NCBI RefSeq assembly: GCF_900115715.1
Contig: NZ_FOXM01000006.1
Coordinates: 1 to 64,000, forward strand
From: Geopseudomonas sagittaria
Lineage (GTDB): Bacteria > Pseudomonadota > Gammaproteobacteria > Pseudomonadales > Pseudomonadaceae
Reading direction: 5' to 3'
Length of the DNA: 64,000 bases
Under the pieces are notes generated by a model. That model saw only the letters and a program-made list of their open reading frames with translations, ran no database searches and was not told where the DNA came from. Shown in pieces: positions 54,882 to 64,000 of the stretch (positions are counted from its first letter, which is position 1; each line of letters begins with the position of its first letter). Both the position numbers and the translations under genes were made by a program.

Positions 54882-56069
54882 TCAGATACGCTCGAAGATC
54901 GCGGCGATGCCCTGCCCGCCGCCGATGCACATGGTGACCAGGGCGTAACGGCCGCCGATGCGCTGCAGCTCATGGAGCGCCTTGAGGGTGATGATCGTGC
55001 CGGTGGCGCCGATCGGATGGCCCAAGGAGATGCCCGAGCCGTTCGGGTTGACCTTCAGCGGATCGAGGCCCAGCTCCTGGGCAACCGCGCAGGCCTGGGC
55101 GGCGAAGGCCTCGTTGGCCTCGATCACGTCGAGGTCGGCGGTCGACAGGCCGGCACGCTCGAGGGCCAGCTTCGAGGCCGGCACCGGGCCGATGCCCATG
55201 TGCATCGGGTCGACGCCGGCCAGGGCGTAGGACACCAGCCGGGCCAGCGGCTGCAGGCCGCGCCGCTCGGCGACCGCACGCTCCATCAGCACCACGGCGG
55301 CGGCGCCGTCGTTGAGGCTGGAGGCATTGCCGGCGGTCACGGTGCCCTCGCCACGGTCGAAGGCCGGCTTGAGCTTGGCCAGCTCCTCCGCGGTCACGTC
55401 GCCGCGCACGTGCTCGTCGGTGTCGAACACCACCTCGCCGCGGCGGGTCTTCAGGGTGATCGGCAGGATCTGCTCCTTGAAGCGGCCTTCCTCGATGGCC
55501 CTCGCGGCGCGGCGGTGGGATTCCAGCGCCAGCGCGTCCTGGGCCTCGCGGGAGATGCCGTAGGTCTTGCGCACCTGCTCGGCGGTGAAGCCCATGTGCA
55601 CCTTGTGCAGCGGATCGGTGAGGGCGCCGACCATCATGTCGGCCATGCCGGTATCACCCATGCGCGCACCGAAGCGCATCGCCGGCGAGGAGTAGGGGGC
55701 GCGGCTCATGCTTTCCGCACCGCCGGCCAGGGCGATGTCGCTGTCGCCGAGCAGGATGTTCTGCGCCGCGGTGACGATGGCCTGCAGGCCCGAGCCGCAC
55801 AGACGGTTGAGGGTCAGGGCGGTGGAGCGCTCGGCAACGCCGCTGTTCAGGGCGATCAGGCGCGACAGGTACATGTCGACCGGTTCGGTATGGATGACGT
55901 TGCCGAACACCACCTGGTCGACCTCGTCGCCGCTCACCGCGGAGCGCTGCAGGGCTTCGCGGGCGACCAGGGCGCCGAGTTGGGTCGGGGAAAAGTCCTT
56001 GAGGCTGCCACCGAAATCGCCGATGGCGGTACGGGCGCCGCTGACGATGACCACTTCACGCTGATTCAT
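54882..56069 (-). CDS. acetyl-CoA C-acyltransferase (thiolase)
   Basis: A 395-residue thiolase of beta-oxidation or acetoacetyl-CoA metabolism. The nucleophilic cysteine is near residue 90 (LNRLCGSGLQAIV). Further catalytic elements: NEAFAAQA, GHPIGATG with the histidine, and MCIGGGQG with the second cysteine. It lies behind the FadB-like gene. Whether it acts on fatty acids or on ring-derived acyl-CoA cannot be told from the sequence. Confidence 0.93.
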   Translation of the reverse strand: MNQREVVIVSGARTAIGDFGGSLKDFSPTQLGALVAREALQRSAVSGDEVDQVVFGNVIHTEPVDMYLSRLIALNSGVAERSTALTLNRLCGSGLQAIVTAAQNILLGDSDIALAGGAESMSRAPYSSPAMRFGARMGDTGMADMMVGALTDPLHKVHMGFTAEQVRKTYGISREAQDALALESHRRAARAIEEGRFKEQILPITLKTRRGEVVFDTDEHVRGDVTAEELAKLKPAFDRGEGTVTAGNASSLNDGAAAVVLMERAVAERRGLQPLARLVSYALAGVDPMHMGIGPVPASKLALERAGLSTADLDVIEANEAFAAQACAVAQELGLDPLKVNPNGSGISLGHPIGATGTIITLKALHELQRIGGRYALVTMCIGGGQGIAAIFERI

Positions 56070-56105
56070 GGGACATACCCTCTGTTTAAGGCTGAAATTG
56101 GCTGA

Positions 56106-58232
<2,127 letters not shown>

Positions 58233-58362
58233 GGATGACCTCGGGAGCGGGGCGGCCGGCCAGGTGCGTGGCAAACACCTGGCCGGCGCAGGAAGAAAGA
58301 AGCCGCCGCGAGGACGGCCAAGCAAAAGTTCCGGTGGGGAGTGACTAGGTGCCCGCAGGCGA

Positions 58363-58596
58363 CTAGACCGCCGGAGACTGCTTCAGTGATGCAGAAGACG
58401 GCACGGGCACGGGGTACAGGCCCCAGGCATGGGTGACGCAGAAGCTGGTGCCTGCCTCGACCACGGTGTCCCGAAGCTCGGCGGCTACGGGCTCGCCGGC
58501 CTGCAGCGGGCGGTCGTGCCCGGCAAGTCGGCTCAGGTCGAGCGGTTCGCGGGTGTCGAAGCGGAGGTCGCGCGAGGGCGCTTGGTAGGCCGGCAT
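58363..58596 (-). pseudogene. N-terminal stub of an acyl-CoA dehydrogenase
   Basis: A 77-codon frame with a very good ribosome-binding site (AAGGGG, 7 nt before the ATG). It begins MPAYQAPSRDLRF and continues with LRDTVVEAGTSFC. Both segments resemble the N-terminal extension of FadE-type acyl-CoA dehydrogenases (MPAYKAPLRDIRF, then a helix ending in GAKFC). The catalytic domains are absent: the frame ends after an unrelated Pro/Ser-rich tail and only 130 bp separate it from the FadB-like gene. It is probably a deletion remnant, but it is still translatable. Confidence 0.65.
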
Positions 58597-58649
58597 GGTG
58601 TTTCCCCTTGTTATGGTTGTGGGAGCCGATACCGTTTTGTAGCAAGCCA

Positions 58650-58678
58650 CACCCGCGGTTCGCTTCGAACCGCGGGTG
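58650..58678 (-). terminator. hairpin after the MalT-like regulator gene
   Basis: A perfect 13-bp stem CACCCGCGGTTCG/CGAACCGCGGGTG with a 3-nt loop, 44 nt after the regulator stop codon on the minus strand. No clear T-run, so it may only attenuate. Confidence 0.6.
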
Positions 58679-58721
58679 GATTTGCGGGTGGAGTTGGGTG
58701 GAAGCGGGTGGAGGGCGCGGC

Positions 58722-61388
58722 TCAGTCGAGCAGCCGCAGCTCGCGGGCGGCGCGCAGGGCGGCGTCGCGGTCGGTCACGTCGAGCTTGCGGAACAGGTTG
58801 TTGATGTGGGTCTTCACCGTGCTCAGGCTGACGAACAGCCCGTCGGCGAGCTGCTGGTTGTTCTGGCCGCGGGCCATGCGCCGCAGCACGTCCAGCTCGC
58901 GGCGGGTCAGCGGTTCGAGCAGGCGCTGCGCCGCATCGTCGCTGCCGAGCCCGGCCAGCAGGGGGGCCAGCTGTTCGCGCGGCGGCAGCGGGCGCTCCAG
59001 CCCGGCCTGGCGGCGGACCTGCGGCAGCAGCAACTGGCGGAACAGCTCGGCGAGTTCGCGGCCCTCGTGGTGCAGCAGCTGGCCGAAGCCGTGGCGGCTG
59101 GCCAGCTGCAGGGCGTCGTCCAGGCGCGCCAGGGCCGCCGGCTGATCGCCGCGGTCGCGGCACAGGGTAGCGTCGAGCAGCCACAGGTCCAGCTGCAGGC
59201 GCAGGTTGTGCTCGCCCTCGGCCTGTTCGCGCAGGTTGGCGAGGATCTGCCCGGCCAGCGTCGGCTGGCCGAGATGGCGCTGCACCCAGGCGTAGGCCAA
59301 CCATTCCTCCGGCATCATGTCCTCGCCGTAGTGGCGCTGGCACCAGTGCCATTCCTCCAGCCAGTCGAGGAGGAAGTCCTCGTCCCGCTCACGGACCGCC
59401 AGGCGCGCGCGCCAGGCGCCGGCCCGCCGGTACAGGCCGAACTGGCGGAACTGGCGGGCCATGCGCCGCGCCTCGTCCCAGCGCGCCTGCGCCTTGGGGC
59501 TGTCGCCGAGGGCATCGTACAGGCAGGCCTGGTGGTGGAGGACGCCGACCAGACCGGCCGAATGGGGAAAACCGAGCGCCAGCGCTTCGGCGCGGGCCAG
59601 GGACTGGCGGGCCTGCTCCAGACGGTTCTGCTGGACGAACACCAAGCCCATGCCCACCTCGTGGAACAGCTCGTAGAAATTGCGCGAGGCGGCGGCCGGC
59701 GAGCCCTGCTCGAGCGCCAGGAAGCGCTGCATGGCCGCCGCGCCTTCGCCCTGCGCCAGCTCGATCTCGCCGAGCAGCAGATGGGGAATGTTGGCGAAGC
59801 CGCTGAAGCGGAAGGTGTCGAGCTCTGCCAGCGCTTGCTCCACATCGCGGCGGGCCGCACTCAGCTGGCCCAGCTGGAACAGGCAGCGGGCGCGGTTGAA
59901 GCGCAGCACCGAGCAGGCCGCGTTGCGCTGCGGATAGCGCTGCAGCGCCTGGCTGGCCAGGGTCAGGCCGTGGCCCAGGTTGCCGCCGAGAAAGGCCAGC
60001 AGGGTGCGCAGGTAGGCGATGGTTTGGCGCACCCGTTCGGGATGGCGCGGCACGCCCTGGCGCCGCAGCAGCTGCTGCAGGCGGCCGATGCAGGATCGCG
60101 CGCTGCGGATGTCGTTGGTCACCAGGACGATGGAGGCTTCGCTGATCGCCAGGGTGAAGTGGTCGCTGCCGCTCTGTCCTGAAACCTGGGTGAGCAGGGC
60201 GACCAGGGCGTTGATCTGCCCGTCGCGCAGCAGGTCGAAGGTGTGCCGCTCGGCGGTGGCGAGCACCGCGTTGAAGTCCTTGGCGCGGCCGTACTGGTGG
60301 ATGGCCTCGGAATAGCGGCGCTGCTCCATCAGCCAGGCCGCAGCGCGCTGGTGCAGCTGCCTCAGCAACTGCGGATCGCGCTGCTGCAGGTGTTGGTAGA
60401 GGACGTCGCGCAGCACCGGGTGGTAGCGGTACTCCACCCGCTCGCCGGGACGCTGCTCGATGAACAGGTCGCGGCGCTGCAGCTGGCGGATCAACCGCTC
60501 GCTGTCGGTCCGTTCGCTGAGTTCTTCGGCCAGCGCCGGGTCGAAGGCCTGCACCACCGAGGTCCGTTCGAGGAAGGTCAGCAGCTCGGCCGGCAGCAGG
60601 TCGAGCAGCTCCTCGTCGAGAAAGCGCACGACATAGGCGTAGGCCTGCAAGGTCACGTTGCGCAGCGCCCGGGGCTGCGGCGGCTGGCCGGCCTGCAGCG
60701 TCTGCTTGCGGTGGGCGGCGAACCAGAACAGCAGGCCGCTGATCCAGCCTTCGCTGCCGGCGCGCAGCTGGTAGAGGGTATTGGCGTCCAGCCGGATGCC
60801 GCGGCTGCTGGCCAGCTGGCGGGTTTCCTCGCTGTCCAGGGCCAGCTCGCGGGCGTCGAGGACGGTCAGACGATCCTCGCGCAGCAGATGGTTGATGGCC
60901 AGGTCCGGCACGCCCTGGCTGGCGGCCAGCACATGCAGGCCGGGCGGCCCGAAGCGCAGCAGCTGCTCGATGTAAGCGCGGGCACGTCCGCTGCGCAGCA
61001 GGTGCAGGTCGTCGAGGATCAGGGTGAAGCCTTCCGCGGCCTGCTCCAGGCGCTGCTGGATGGCATGCCACAGCCGTGCCTCCGCCACCGCGCCCAGCGC
61101 GCTCTCGGGCACGGCCAGGCCGAGGGTCGTGTGCAGGTGCAACAACAGGTGCAACGGCTGGTTGTCGGCGCTGCTCAGGCGCAACCAGGCCCAGGGCGTG
61201 CGCAGGCTCGCGGCGTACTGGGCGAGCAGGGTGCTCTTGCCGTAGCCCAGTGGCGTGCTGAGCAGGGTCAGCCGGCCGCCGTGGCTGGCCGCTTCCCGGA
61301 TATGCTGCAACAGGCGCGGGCGTTCGAGGATCTTGTCGGTCAGCACCGGCGGGCGGAGCTGACTCGGATTGACTGACGGCATGGCCAT
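58722..61388 (-). CDS. MalT-type ATP-dependent LuxR-family regulator
   Basis: An 888-residue STAND-type activator. N-terminal P-loop TPLGYGKST (45-53) and Walker B-like LILDDLHLL; a TPR-like helical middle; C-terminal LuxR helix-turn-helix (LTRRELDVLRRMARGQNNQQ, then LADGLFVSLSTVKTHINNLF). Such regulators control, for example, maltose use or alkane degradation. Because it lies upstream of and in line with the beta-oxidation genes, it may activate them (inference). Starts at 61421 or 61382 are also possible. Confidence 0.9.
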   Translation of the reverse strand: MAMPSVNPSQLRPPVLTDKILERPRLLQHIREAASHGGRLTLLSTPLGYGKSTLLAQYAASLRTPWAWLRLSSADNQPLHLLLHLHTTLGLAVPESALGAVAEARLWHAIQQRLEQAAEGFTLILDDLHLLRSGRARAYIEQLLRFGPPGLHVLAASQGVPDLAINHLLREDRLTVLDARELALDSEETRQLASSRGIRLDANTLYQLRAGSEGWISGLLFWFAAHRKQTLQAGQPPQPRALRNVTLQAYAYVVRFLDEELLDLLPAELLTFLERTSVVQAFDPALAEELSERTDSERLIRQLQRRDLFIEQRPGERVEYRYHPVLRDVLYQHLQQRDPQLLRQLHQRAAAWLMEQRRYSEAIHQYGRAKDFNAVLATAERHTFDLLRDGQINALVALLTQVSGQSGSDHFTLAISEASIVLVTNDIRSARSCIGRLQQLLRRQGVPRHPERVRQTIAYLRTLLAFLGGNLGHGLTLASQALQRYPQRNAACSVLRFNRARCLFQLGQLSAARRDVEQALAELDTFRFSGFANIPHLLLGEIELAQGEGAAAMQRFLALEQGSPAAASRNFYELFHEVGMGLVFVQQNRLEQARQSLARAEALALGFPHSAGLVGVLHHQACLYDALGDSPKAQARWDEARRMARQFRQFGLYRRAGAWRARLAVRERDEDFLLDWLEEWHWCQRHYGEDMMPEEWLAYAWVQRHLGQPTLAGQILANLREQAEGEHNLRLQLDLWLLDATLCRDRGDQPAALARLDDALQLASRHGFGQLLHHEGRELAELFRQLLLPQVRRQAGLERPLPPREQLAPLLAGLGSDDAAQRLLEPLTRRELDVLRRMARGQNNQQLADGLFVSLSTVKTHINNLFRKLDVTDRDAALRAARELRLLD

Positions 61389-61494
61389 GGCAGTTCTTCG
61401 CGGTTTTGTGCGGTGCAGCAAAGTTACCAGAAGTTGCCGGGGTGGTGTTCTTCGGCGCGCTGAAGGGCAGGGCAGCCCACCTGGCGCAATCCCT

Positions 61495-61523
61495 GCCGAA
61501 CCTGCGCCGTTCGCGCGTATAAT
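61495..61523 (+). promoter_or_regulatory. sigma-70 promoter candidate
   Basis: A perfect -10 box TATAAT at 61518-61523. The hexamer 17 nt upstream (61495-61500, CTGCCG) is a poor -35 box. It would drive the FAD-dependent oxidoreductase gene starting at 61577. Confidence 0.6.
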
Positions 61524-61576
61524 CGCTGCCTTTCATAAGCTGCCGGGTTGCCTCCGGCCCTGACGTGGACGCCCCC

Positions 61577-63196
61577 ATGCTGCGCATCACCGAACTCAAA
61601 CTGCCCCTCGACCACAGCGACGAACAACTGCGCGCCGCCATTGTGCAGCGCCTGGGCATCGCCGACGCCGAGCTGCTCGACTTCAGCCTGTTCAAGCGCA
61701 GCTACGACGCGCGCAAGAAGTCCAGCGAGCTGCTGTTCATCTACACCCTGGATGTCAGTGTGCGCGACGAAGCGGCGCTGTTGGCCAAGTTCGCCGACGA
61801 TCGGCAGATCGGCCCAACCCCGGACATGCGTTACCAGTTCGTCGGCCACGCCCCCGCGGAACTGGAGGAGCGTCCGCTGGTGGTGGGATTCGGTCCGTGC
61901 GGCATCTTTGCCGGCCTGCTGTTGGCGCAGATGGGCTTTCGCCCGATCATCCTCGAGCGCGGCAAGGAAGTGCGCCAGCGCACCAAGGACACCTGGGGCC
62001 TGTGGCGCAAGGGAGTGCTCAACCCCGAGTCCAACGTGCAGTTCGGCGAGGGCGGTGCCGGGACCTTCTCCGACGGCAAGCTGTACAGCCAGATCAAGGA
62101 CCCGAACTTCTTCGGTCGCAAGGTGCTGGAGGAGTTCGTCAAGGCCGGCGCGCCGGAGGAGATCCTCTACGTCAACAAGCCGCACATCGGCACCTTCCGC
62201 CTCACCGGCATGGTCGAGAACATGCGCGCCGAGATCATTGCCCTCGGCGGCGAGGTGCGTTTCGAGCAGAAGGTCAGCGACCTGCTGATCGAGGACGGCC
62301 AGCTGCGCGGCGTGCAGCTGGAGAGCGGCGAGCAGATCGCCAGCCGGCACGTGGTGCTGGCCCTCGGCCACAGCGCCCGCGACACCATGCGCATGCTCCA
62401 CGGCCACGGCGTGTTCATGGAAGCCAAGCCGTTCTCGGTGGGTTTCCGCATCGAGCACCCGCAGTCGGTGATCGACAAGGCGCGCCTGGGCAAGTACGCC
62501 GGCCACCCGAAGCTCGGCGCCGCCGACTACAAGCTGGTCTACCACGCCAGGAACGGTCGTTCGGTGTACAGCTTCTGCATGTGCCCGGGCGGCACCGTGG
62601 TGGCCGCCACCTCGGAGCCGAACCGGGTGGTGACCAACGGCATGAGCCAGTACTCGCGCAACGAGCGCAATGCCAACTCCGGCCTGGTGGTCGGCATCAG
62701 CCCCGAGCAGGACTTCCCGGGCGGCCCGCTGGCCGGCATCGAACTGCAGGAGCGCCTGGAGTCGCTCGCCTATGAACTTGGCGGCTGCAACTACGAGGCC
62801 CCGGCGCAGCTGGTCGGCGACTTCATCGCCGGCAAGCCGTCCACCGCCCTGGGCAGCGTCGAGCCGTCCTACAAGCCGGGAGTGAAACTGCAGGACCTGG
62901 CCGCGGCCCTGCCGCCGTTCGCCATCGAGGCGATCCGCGAGGCGCTGCCGGTGTTCGACAAGCAGATCCGCGGCTACGCGATGCACGACGCGGTGCTCAC
63001 CGGCCTCGAGACGCGCACCTCCTCGCCGCTGCGCATCACCCGCGGCGCCGACCTGCAGAGCCTCAACGTCAAGGGCCTGTTCCCGGCCGGCGAGGGTGCC
63101 GGCTATGCCGGCGGCATCCTCTCCGCCGGGGTCGACGGCATCCGCATCGCCGAAGCGGTGGCCCGCGACCTGCTAGGCTTGCCCCATCAGGCCTGA
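61577..63196 (+). CDS. uncharacterised FAD-dependent dehydrogenase
   Basis: A 539-residue flavoprotein. An N-terminal domain (1-90) is followed by the FAD motif VVGFGPCGIFAGLLLAQMG and the family segments ESNVQFGEGGAGTFSDGKL and VALGHSARDTMRMLHGHG-like stretches, and ends with FPAGEGAGYAGGILSAGVDG. The pattern fits the widely distributed FAD-dependent dehydrogenases of unknown substrate (COG2509 type). A GTG 12 nt upstream is an alternative start. Confidence 0.85.
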   Translation: MLRITELKLPLDHSDEQLRAAIVQRLGIADAELLDFSLFKRSYDARKKSSELLFIYTLDVSVRDEAALLAKFADDRQIGPTPDMRYQFVGHAPAELEERPLVVGFGPCGIFAGLLLAQMGFRPIILERGKEVRQRTKDTWGLWRKGVLNPESNVQFGEGGAGTFSDGKLYSQIKDPNFFGRKVLEEFVKAGAPEEILYVNKPHIGTFRLTGMVENMRAEIIALGGEVRFEQKVSDLLIEDGQLRGVQLESGEQIASRHVVLALGHSARDTMRMLHGHGVFMEAKPFSVGFRIEHPQSVIDKARLGKYAGHPKLGAADYKLVYHARNGRSVYSFCMCPGGTVVAATSEPNRVVTNGMSQYSRNERNANSGLVVGISPEQDFPGGPLAGIELQERLESLAYELGGCNYEAPAQLVGDFIAGKPSTALGSVEPSYKPGVKLQDLAAALPPFAIEAIREALPVFDKQIRGYAMHDAVLTGLETRTSSPLRITRGADLQSLNVKGLFPAGEGAGYAGGILSAGVDGIRIAEAVARDLLGLPHQA

Positions 63197-63344
63197 GCGG
63201 CTGGCCCGCGCTCGGCTTCTCCCTGTGGATGGCAGGATGGGAAGCCGAGCGTGCCCGGCTTCAGGAAAGCCACGGCAAGCGAGGGGCTGTAGATGATGGG
63301 TCGATTCCGCCGCAAGAGCAGTCCAGATTCGTGGTGAACGAAGC

Positions 63345-63650
63345 ATGAAGATCGAAGCGCTCAACCTGGACCAGCCGGAGATCACCTGCGCCAACTGCCA
63401 GGCCTGCTGCTGTCGTCTGGAAGTCATGCTGATCACCGATACCGGCGTGCCGGAACAATACATCGAGATCGACGCGTGGGGCGGCGAGGTGATGGCGCGC
63501 CTGGAGGATGGCTGGTGCGCGGCGCTGGACCGCGAAACCATGCTGTGCACGATCTACGAAAACCGCCCGTTCATTTGCCGCGAATTCGAAATGGGCGAAT
63601 ACGAGTGCATCGACGAGCGCACCGCGGGGCTGCCCAACGCGGCTTCGTGA
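63345..63650 (+). CDS. YkgJ-family cysteine-cluster protein
   Basis: A 101-residue protein with a CANCQACCCRLEV cluster at the N-terminus and CTIYENRPFICREFEMG near the end, the metal (probably zinc or Fe-S) binding pattern of the YkgJ/UPF0153 family. Function unknown. It lies 148 nt behind the flavoprotein gene in the same orientation. Confidence 0.87.
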   Translation: MKIEALNLDQPEITCANCQACCCRLEVMLITDTGVPEQYIEIDAWGGEVMARLEDGWCAALDRETMLCTIYENRPFICREFEMGEYECIDERTAGLPNAAS

Positions 63651-63959
63651 GCGCTCCATCCTGCGGTGCATGAACGGCAGGATTGCACCGCCTGGTGGCG
63701 GTTCACTGCCGTCCTCGGCAAACCCGCGACCCATTCAAATCAGCTTAGAAGCGCGTGACCGGCGTCGATGGGGTGGATCGCTGGGAAATTGACGAATGTC
63801 GTCCGCGTTCGTGATATTGCCCGGCGCTGCGTCAATCCAATGGTCGGTCGTTGGCCTTTGCCTAGAGTGGATAAGGTGCTTACCACCCACGTCGTTGACC
63901 TGCCGCTTGCCAGTTCAAGCGCGCTGTCCGCGACAGCCACTCCGCCCAGGTAAACCGCC
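63651..63959. other. intergenic region, nothing firm
   Basis: About 310 bp. I see no RNA gene, repeat or strong promoter. A 61-codon open frame (63768-63953) has no ribosome-binding site or recognisable similarity and is not called. Confidence 0.4.
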
Positions 63960-64000
63960 ATGGACACCCCGCGCTACCCCCTTTTCCTGTCAGGCTGCCT
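63960..64000 (+). CDS. start of an unidentified gene
   Basis: An ATG preceded by AGGT, 7 nt upstream, opens a frame reading MDTPRYPLFLSGC and running off the window. Only 13 codons are visible, too few to identify. Confidence 0.4.
   Translation, partial: MDTPRYPLFLSGC

Noticed and set aside
63768-63953. 61-codon open frame near the window end
   Set aside because: No ribosome-binding site and no similarity; may be chance.

Overview
The window is a GC-rich chromosomal segment of a gammaproteobacterium, almost certainly a Pseudomonas. The reasons are the DUF2388 and DUF3309 genes, the puuD/puuE/uraD/alc/allA urate and allantoin cluster, 59-bp REP palindromes of the GGGGCGAATTCATTCGCC type, and a dmp/xyl-like aromatic pathway with a DmpR-type regulator. 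No rRNA, tRNA, CRISPR array, transposase or integrase was seen.

Layout. 1-834: end of pntB and an FKBP-type prolyl isomerase. 859-5769: urate-to-ureidoglycolate degradation (uraD, puuD, puuE, alc, allA on the minus strand; uraH divergent). 5891-8632: a UvrD-type helicase and an M23 peptidase. 8786-12692: small stress-type genes (CsbD, DUF3309, a Crp/Fnr regulator, a 48-aa membrane protein, SYLF, DUF2388 and unknowns). 12724-22443: a CatR/BenM-like LysR regulator, then an envelope module of DUF1329, DUF1302, a second DUF1329, a YCF48-like protein and an MMPL/RND permease. 22647-30976: a DmpR-like sigma-54 activator, a thioesterase, and a sigma-54 promoter driving catechol 2,3-dioxygenase and phenol hydroxylase dmpKLMNOP.

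31052-36100 is an accessory insertion between the upper and lower pathways. It holds a GFA-family gene, a DUF2442/DUF4160 pair, an orphan Phd/YefM antitoxin with a broken RelE-like toxin, an alpha/beta-hydrolase, and an AT-rich STAND-type ATPase with a possible C-terminal HEPN ribonuclease motif. 36250-44872 is the lower meta pathway (dmpC, E, H, I, F, G; no dmpD) plus a module of SDR, tautomerase, XylT-type ferredoxin, flavodoxin-fold oxidoreductase and SDR. 44906-50564: a SulP transporter and an RND efflux pair, with a divergent TetR gene (50647-51261). 51384-61388: ETF-QO, etfA, etfB, thiolase, a FadB-like enzyme, an acyl-CoA dehydrogenase stub and a MalT/LuxR regulator. 61577-63650: a FAD oxidoreductase and a YkgJ-type cysteine-cluster protein. 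A new gene starts at 63960.

How the genes work together. Phenol is hydroxylated by DmpKLMNOP and the catechol is cleaved by the dioxygenase, probably under the DmpR-like activator. The semialdehyde then goes through the dehydrogenase-tautomerase-decarboxylase branch to pyruvate and acetyl-CoA. The hydrolytic branch (dmpD) is absent. The lower operon has no sigma-54 promoter that I can see. It carries a LysR-type ATAC-N7-GTAT site with the same internal spacing as sites at the LysR gene and upstream of DUF1302, which suggests one LysR regulon joins the envelope module to the lower pathway.

The most interesting points are: (1) the STAND ATPase with a putative HEPN R-x4-H motif; (2) the three-site LysR signature; (3) a Trp-to-Cys change at the predicted phenol-contact position of the DmpR-like sensor domain; (4) decayed genes and REP/BIME palindromes at operon junctions. 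All functional statements come from reading the sequence and from family knowledge; no database search was run.
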